Assembly: GCA_012728465.1 (NCBI GenBank)
Contig: JAAYFB010000456.1
Coordinates: 1-8,508 of the forward strand
Source: Proteiniphilum sp.
Lineage (GTDB): Bacteria; Bacteroidota; Bacteroidia; Bacteroidales; Dysgonomonadaceae
Direction of reading: 5' to 3'
DNA length: 8,508 nt
The position numbers were made by a program, and so were the translations under genes. Position 1 is the stretch's first letter. Each line of letters opens with the position of its first letter. Shown in pieces: positions 7,210-8,508 of this stretch. Below the pieces are notes generated by a model. It made no database searches and was not told where the DNA came from. It saw only the letters and a program-made list of their open reading frames with translations.

Positions 7210-7252
7210 AAAAGAATACTTCTGTTTACTTCAAATGGAGGTGTTCTTTTTT
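7210..7252 (+). terminator. Strong intergenic hairpin with U-run: terminator or attenuator
   Basis: Bases 7210-7227 pair with 7233-7250 over 18 continuous positions (four are G-U wobbles) around the five-base loop ACTTC, and T7247-7252 supply the U-run. This is a textbook intrinsic terminator shape, 16 bases after the DUF1080 stop and 15 before the start of the next gene. Because the next gene follows in the same direction with little room for its own promoter, partial termination (attenuation of the third gene) is the natural reading. Confidence 0.8.
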
Positions 7253-7267
7253 AATTTACAATGTAAA

Positions 7268-8152
7268 ATGAAAAAGAATTATATTTATACTATTGCACTA
7301 CTATTGAGTGTATTGGTTTTGATGCCATCATGCACAGAAGGTAATAAAGAGGGTACTAAATCAAAGAAAGATATTTATATCCAATTGTATTCAGTTCGCG
7401 ATGACATTAAAGCAGATTATGAAGGAACTATAGCTAAAGTTGCCGAAATAGGTTATACAGGTGTTGAAACGGCTGGATATAGCGATGGTAAGTTTTATGG
7501 TATGTCACCTGCTGACTTCAAAAACTCTATCGAAGCTGTAGGTATGGAGGTTTTATCATCACACGTAGCACACCCATTAGCAGAAAACCCTGCTGATACT
7601 GATTGGGATGCTATTTGGGCATGGTGGGATACAGCTATTAAAGCTCACAAAGATGCAGGAATGAAATACATGGTAGCACCATGGATGCCAACACCAAAAA
7701 CTTTAGAAGATTTGCAAGCTTATTGCGATTATTATAATCAAATTGGTGAAAAAACTAATGCTGCTGGAATGAAATTTGGTTACCACAATCACAATTTTGA
7801 ATTTAAAGAGATTGAAGGTACACTTATGTATGATTACCTAATTGAAAATACAGACCCTAAAAAAGTATTTTTCCAAATGGACGTTTATTGGGTAGGCGAA
7901 GGTGGAAAAGATCCTGTTGAGTATTTCAATAAATACCCTGGTAGATTTGAACTTCTTCATATCAAAGATGAAAAAGAGTTAGGCAAAAGCGGTAAGGTTA
8001 ACTTTGAAAATATTTTCAATAATATTGAAAAGTCGGGTGCAAAATACAATATTGTAGAAGTAGAAAGATACACAGGAACTCCATTTGAAGGTGTTGTAGA
8101 AAGCTACAACTATTTGAATGATGCGGAGTTTGTGAAAAAAAGCTACAAGTAA
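7268..8152 (+). CDS. Lipoprotein TIM-barrel, sugar phosphate isomerase/epimerase superfamily
   Basis: 294 residues from the ATG at 7268. A longer in-frame ATG at 7235 lies inside the terminator hairpin and would put a polar tail before the signal peptide, so I reject it. The signal peptide ends LMPSC (Cys22), marking a lipoprotein; the residues after it are not strongly acidic, which favours a periplasm-facing anchor. The barrel (AP_endonuc_2, PF01261 superfamily) follows: IQLYSVRD at 38-45, GVETAGY at 65-71, GYHNHNFEF at 171-179, FQMDVYWV at 202-209, LLHIKD at 229-234, VEVERY at 263-268. Glu178, Asp205, His231 and Glu264 or Glu266 are plausible metal ligands. Relatives interconvert keto- and aldo-sugars, epimerise, or dehydrate inositol derivatives, usually in the cytoplasm; an exported copy beside DUF1080 and Gfo/Idh/MocA genes suggests it handles a keto-sugar product. 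The exact reaction is unknown. Confidence 0.87.
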   Translation: MKKNYIYTIALLLSVLVLMPSCTEGNKEGTKSKKDIYIQLYSVRDDIKADYEGTIAKVAEIGYTGVETAGYSDGKFYGMSPADFKNSIEAVGMEVLSSHVAHPLAENPADTDWDAIWAWWDTAIKAHKDAGMKYMVAPWMPTPKTLEDLQAYCDYYNQIGEKTNAAGMKFGYHNHNFEFKEIEGTLMYDYLIENTDPKKVFFQMDVYWVGEGGKDPVEYFNKYPGRFELLHIKDEKELGKSGKVNFENIFNNIEKSGAKYNIVEVERYTGTPFEGVVESYNYLNDAEFVKKSYK

Positions 8153-8244
8153 ACTCTGACGATAGTGTTTGCCCTCATATTGATGCTTCTAGAAGATTAA
8201 TTATCTCCTAAATGTAAAACTAATTATTTGGCATCAATTTGAAA

Positions 8245-8313
8245 GATTTAGGCAAAACATTGTTTTTCAAACATATATTATCGCATTAAACAATATTTGT
8301 TTTTTGCTAAATC
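8245..8313 (+). repeat. Imperfect long inverted repeat in the 3' untranslated region
   Basis: GATTTAG (8245-8251) pairs with CTAAATC (8307-8313); after one bulged G, CAAAA (8253-8257) pairs with TTTTG (8302-8306); and ATTG (8259-8262) can pair with CAAT (8291-8294). The resulting 69-base structure ends only four bases before the terminator stem. It may be a structured 3' UTR or a chance fold in AT-rich DNA. Confidence 0.4.
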
Positions 8314-8316
8314 ATT

Positions 8317-8350
8317 TAAGAGCCATTTCTCAATAGAGAAGTGGCTTTTA
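8317..8350 (+). terminator. Intrinsic terminator of the three-gene cassette
   Basis: A 15-bp stem (8317-8331 with 8336-8350, two G-U wobbles) closes a four-base AATA loop. The core AGCCA/TGGCT is the GC-rich part, the 5' arm begins TAAG and the 3' arm ends in CTTTTA, giving the U-rich end expected for a + strand terminator. It lies about 165 bases after the stop of the TIM-barrel gene. Confidence 0.78.
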
Positions 8351-8407
8351 TATTGCTATGACTTACCAAATATATATTATTCTTCTCTGTCTCATTTTAA
8401 GTATTGA

Positions 8408-8438
8408 TTTGCCATATTATCGATAATAGTTATTGTTG
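8408..8438 (+). promoter_or_regulatory. Putative Bacteroidota-type promoter for a gene to the right
   Basis: TTTG at 8408-8411, a 19-base spacer, and TATTGTTG at 8431-8438 match the Bacteroides -33/-7 consensus (TTTG and TAnnTTTG) with a single mismatch and standard spacing. It sits between a terminator and the window edge, where a new transcription unit would start. The downstream gene is not visible, so the assignment rests on the boxes alone. Confidence 0.45.
8415..8428. promoter_or_regulatory. 14-bp perfect palindrome in the promoter spacer, candidate operator
   Basis: TATTATCGATAATA is its own reverse complement and lies wholly between the putative -33 and -7 boxes, where a bound repressor dimer would block RNA polymerase. 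A second dyad, TTACCAA at 8363-8369 and TTGGTAA at 8436-8442, brackets the area and overlaps the -7 box. No regulator is identified. Confidence 0.4.
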
Positions 8439-8508
8439 GTAAATTAAAATAATTATTCTACATAGTTAGCTAGTAATCAAAATAACAAAATGCTAAATAC
8501 TTGAAAAG

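Larger units (their letters stand above)
8153..8508. other. Gene-free 3' region with terminator, repeats and a putative promoter
   Basis: No coding region or RNA gene is evident on either strand over these 356 AT-rich bases. The left part is the 3' untranslated region of the TIM-barrel gene, with a CTTCTAGAAG palindrome at 8186-8195, an 8-bp inverted repeat ATTGATGC (8179-8186) with GCATCAAT (8231-8238), and a larger imperfect inverted repeat before the terminator at 8317-8350. The right part carries a promoter-like pair of boxes and a palindrome, presumably for a gene beyond the window. Confidence 0.6.

Noticed and set aside
7235..7267. An 11-residue N-terminal extension of the TIM-barrel lipoprotein
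   Set aside because: Its ATG lies inside the 18-bp terminator hairpin, and the extension would displace a good lipoprotein signal that starts at 7268.
8153..8508. CRISPR array, tRNA or insertion-sequence end
   Set aside because: No regularly spaced direct repeats, no cloverleaf and no transposase remnant or terminal repeats are visible here or elsewhere in the window.

Overview
The window comes from an AT-rich genome that looks like a member of the Bacteroidales (Bacteroidota). The grounds are an AddA/RecB-type helicase-nuclease of the Bacteroides kind, an ECF sigma factor with a small membrane partner and a PorT-like outer-membrane barrel, lipoprotein signals ending in SC, A/T-rich leaders without clear Shine-Dalgarno sites, and a TTTG/TAnnTTTG-like promoter near the right end. 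I cannot name a genus. All recognised genes are on the + strand.

Left part (2-1769): the 3' portion of a helicase-nuclease gene (its start lies outside the window), followed 31 bases later by a CrcB/Fluc fluoride channel. Middle part (1923-4406): a four-gene cassette holding an ECF sigma factor, a 4-base-overlapping single-pass membrane protein that is probably its anti-sigma factor, a small secreted protein, and a PorT-like outer-membrane beta-barrel protein. The order suggests a trans-envelope regulatory unit whose signal and targets are unknown.

Right part (4686-8152): three exported enzymes in a row. They are a Tat-signal Gfo/Idh/MocA oxidoreductase, a lipoprotein of the DUF1080/3-keto-disaccharide hydrolase family, and a lipoprotein TIM-barrel of the sugar phosphate isomerase/epimerase (AP_endonuc_2) superfamily. 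Together they look like a periplasmic sugar-oxidation pathway: oxidise a glycoside to a 3-keto sugar, cleave the keto-glycoside, then isomerise or epimerise a product. This is the best candidate for an under-described system here. Each gene is followed by a hairpin: 6186-6215, an 18-bp stem with a U-run at 7210-7252, and a 15-bp stem at 8317-8350. Transcript levels along the cassette may therefore be tuned gene by gene. The hairpin at 7210-7252 also settles the start of the third gene at 7268.

The last 356 bases hold no gene that I can see. They contain the cassette terminator, an imperfect inverted repeat, and a putative promoter with a 14-bp palindrome in its spacer, probably serving a gene beyond the right edge.
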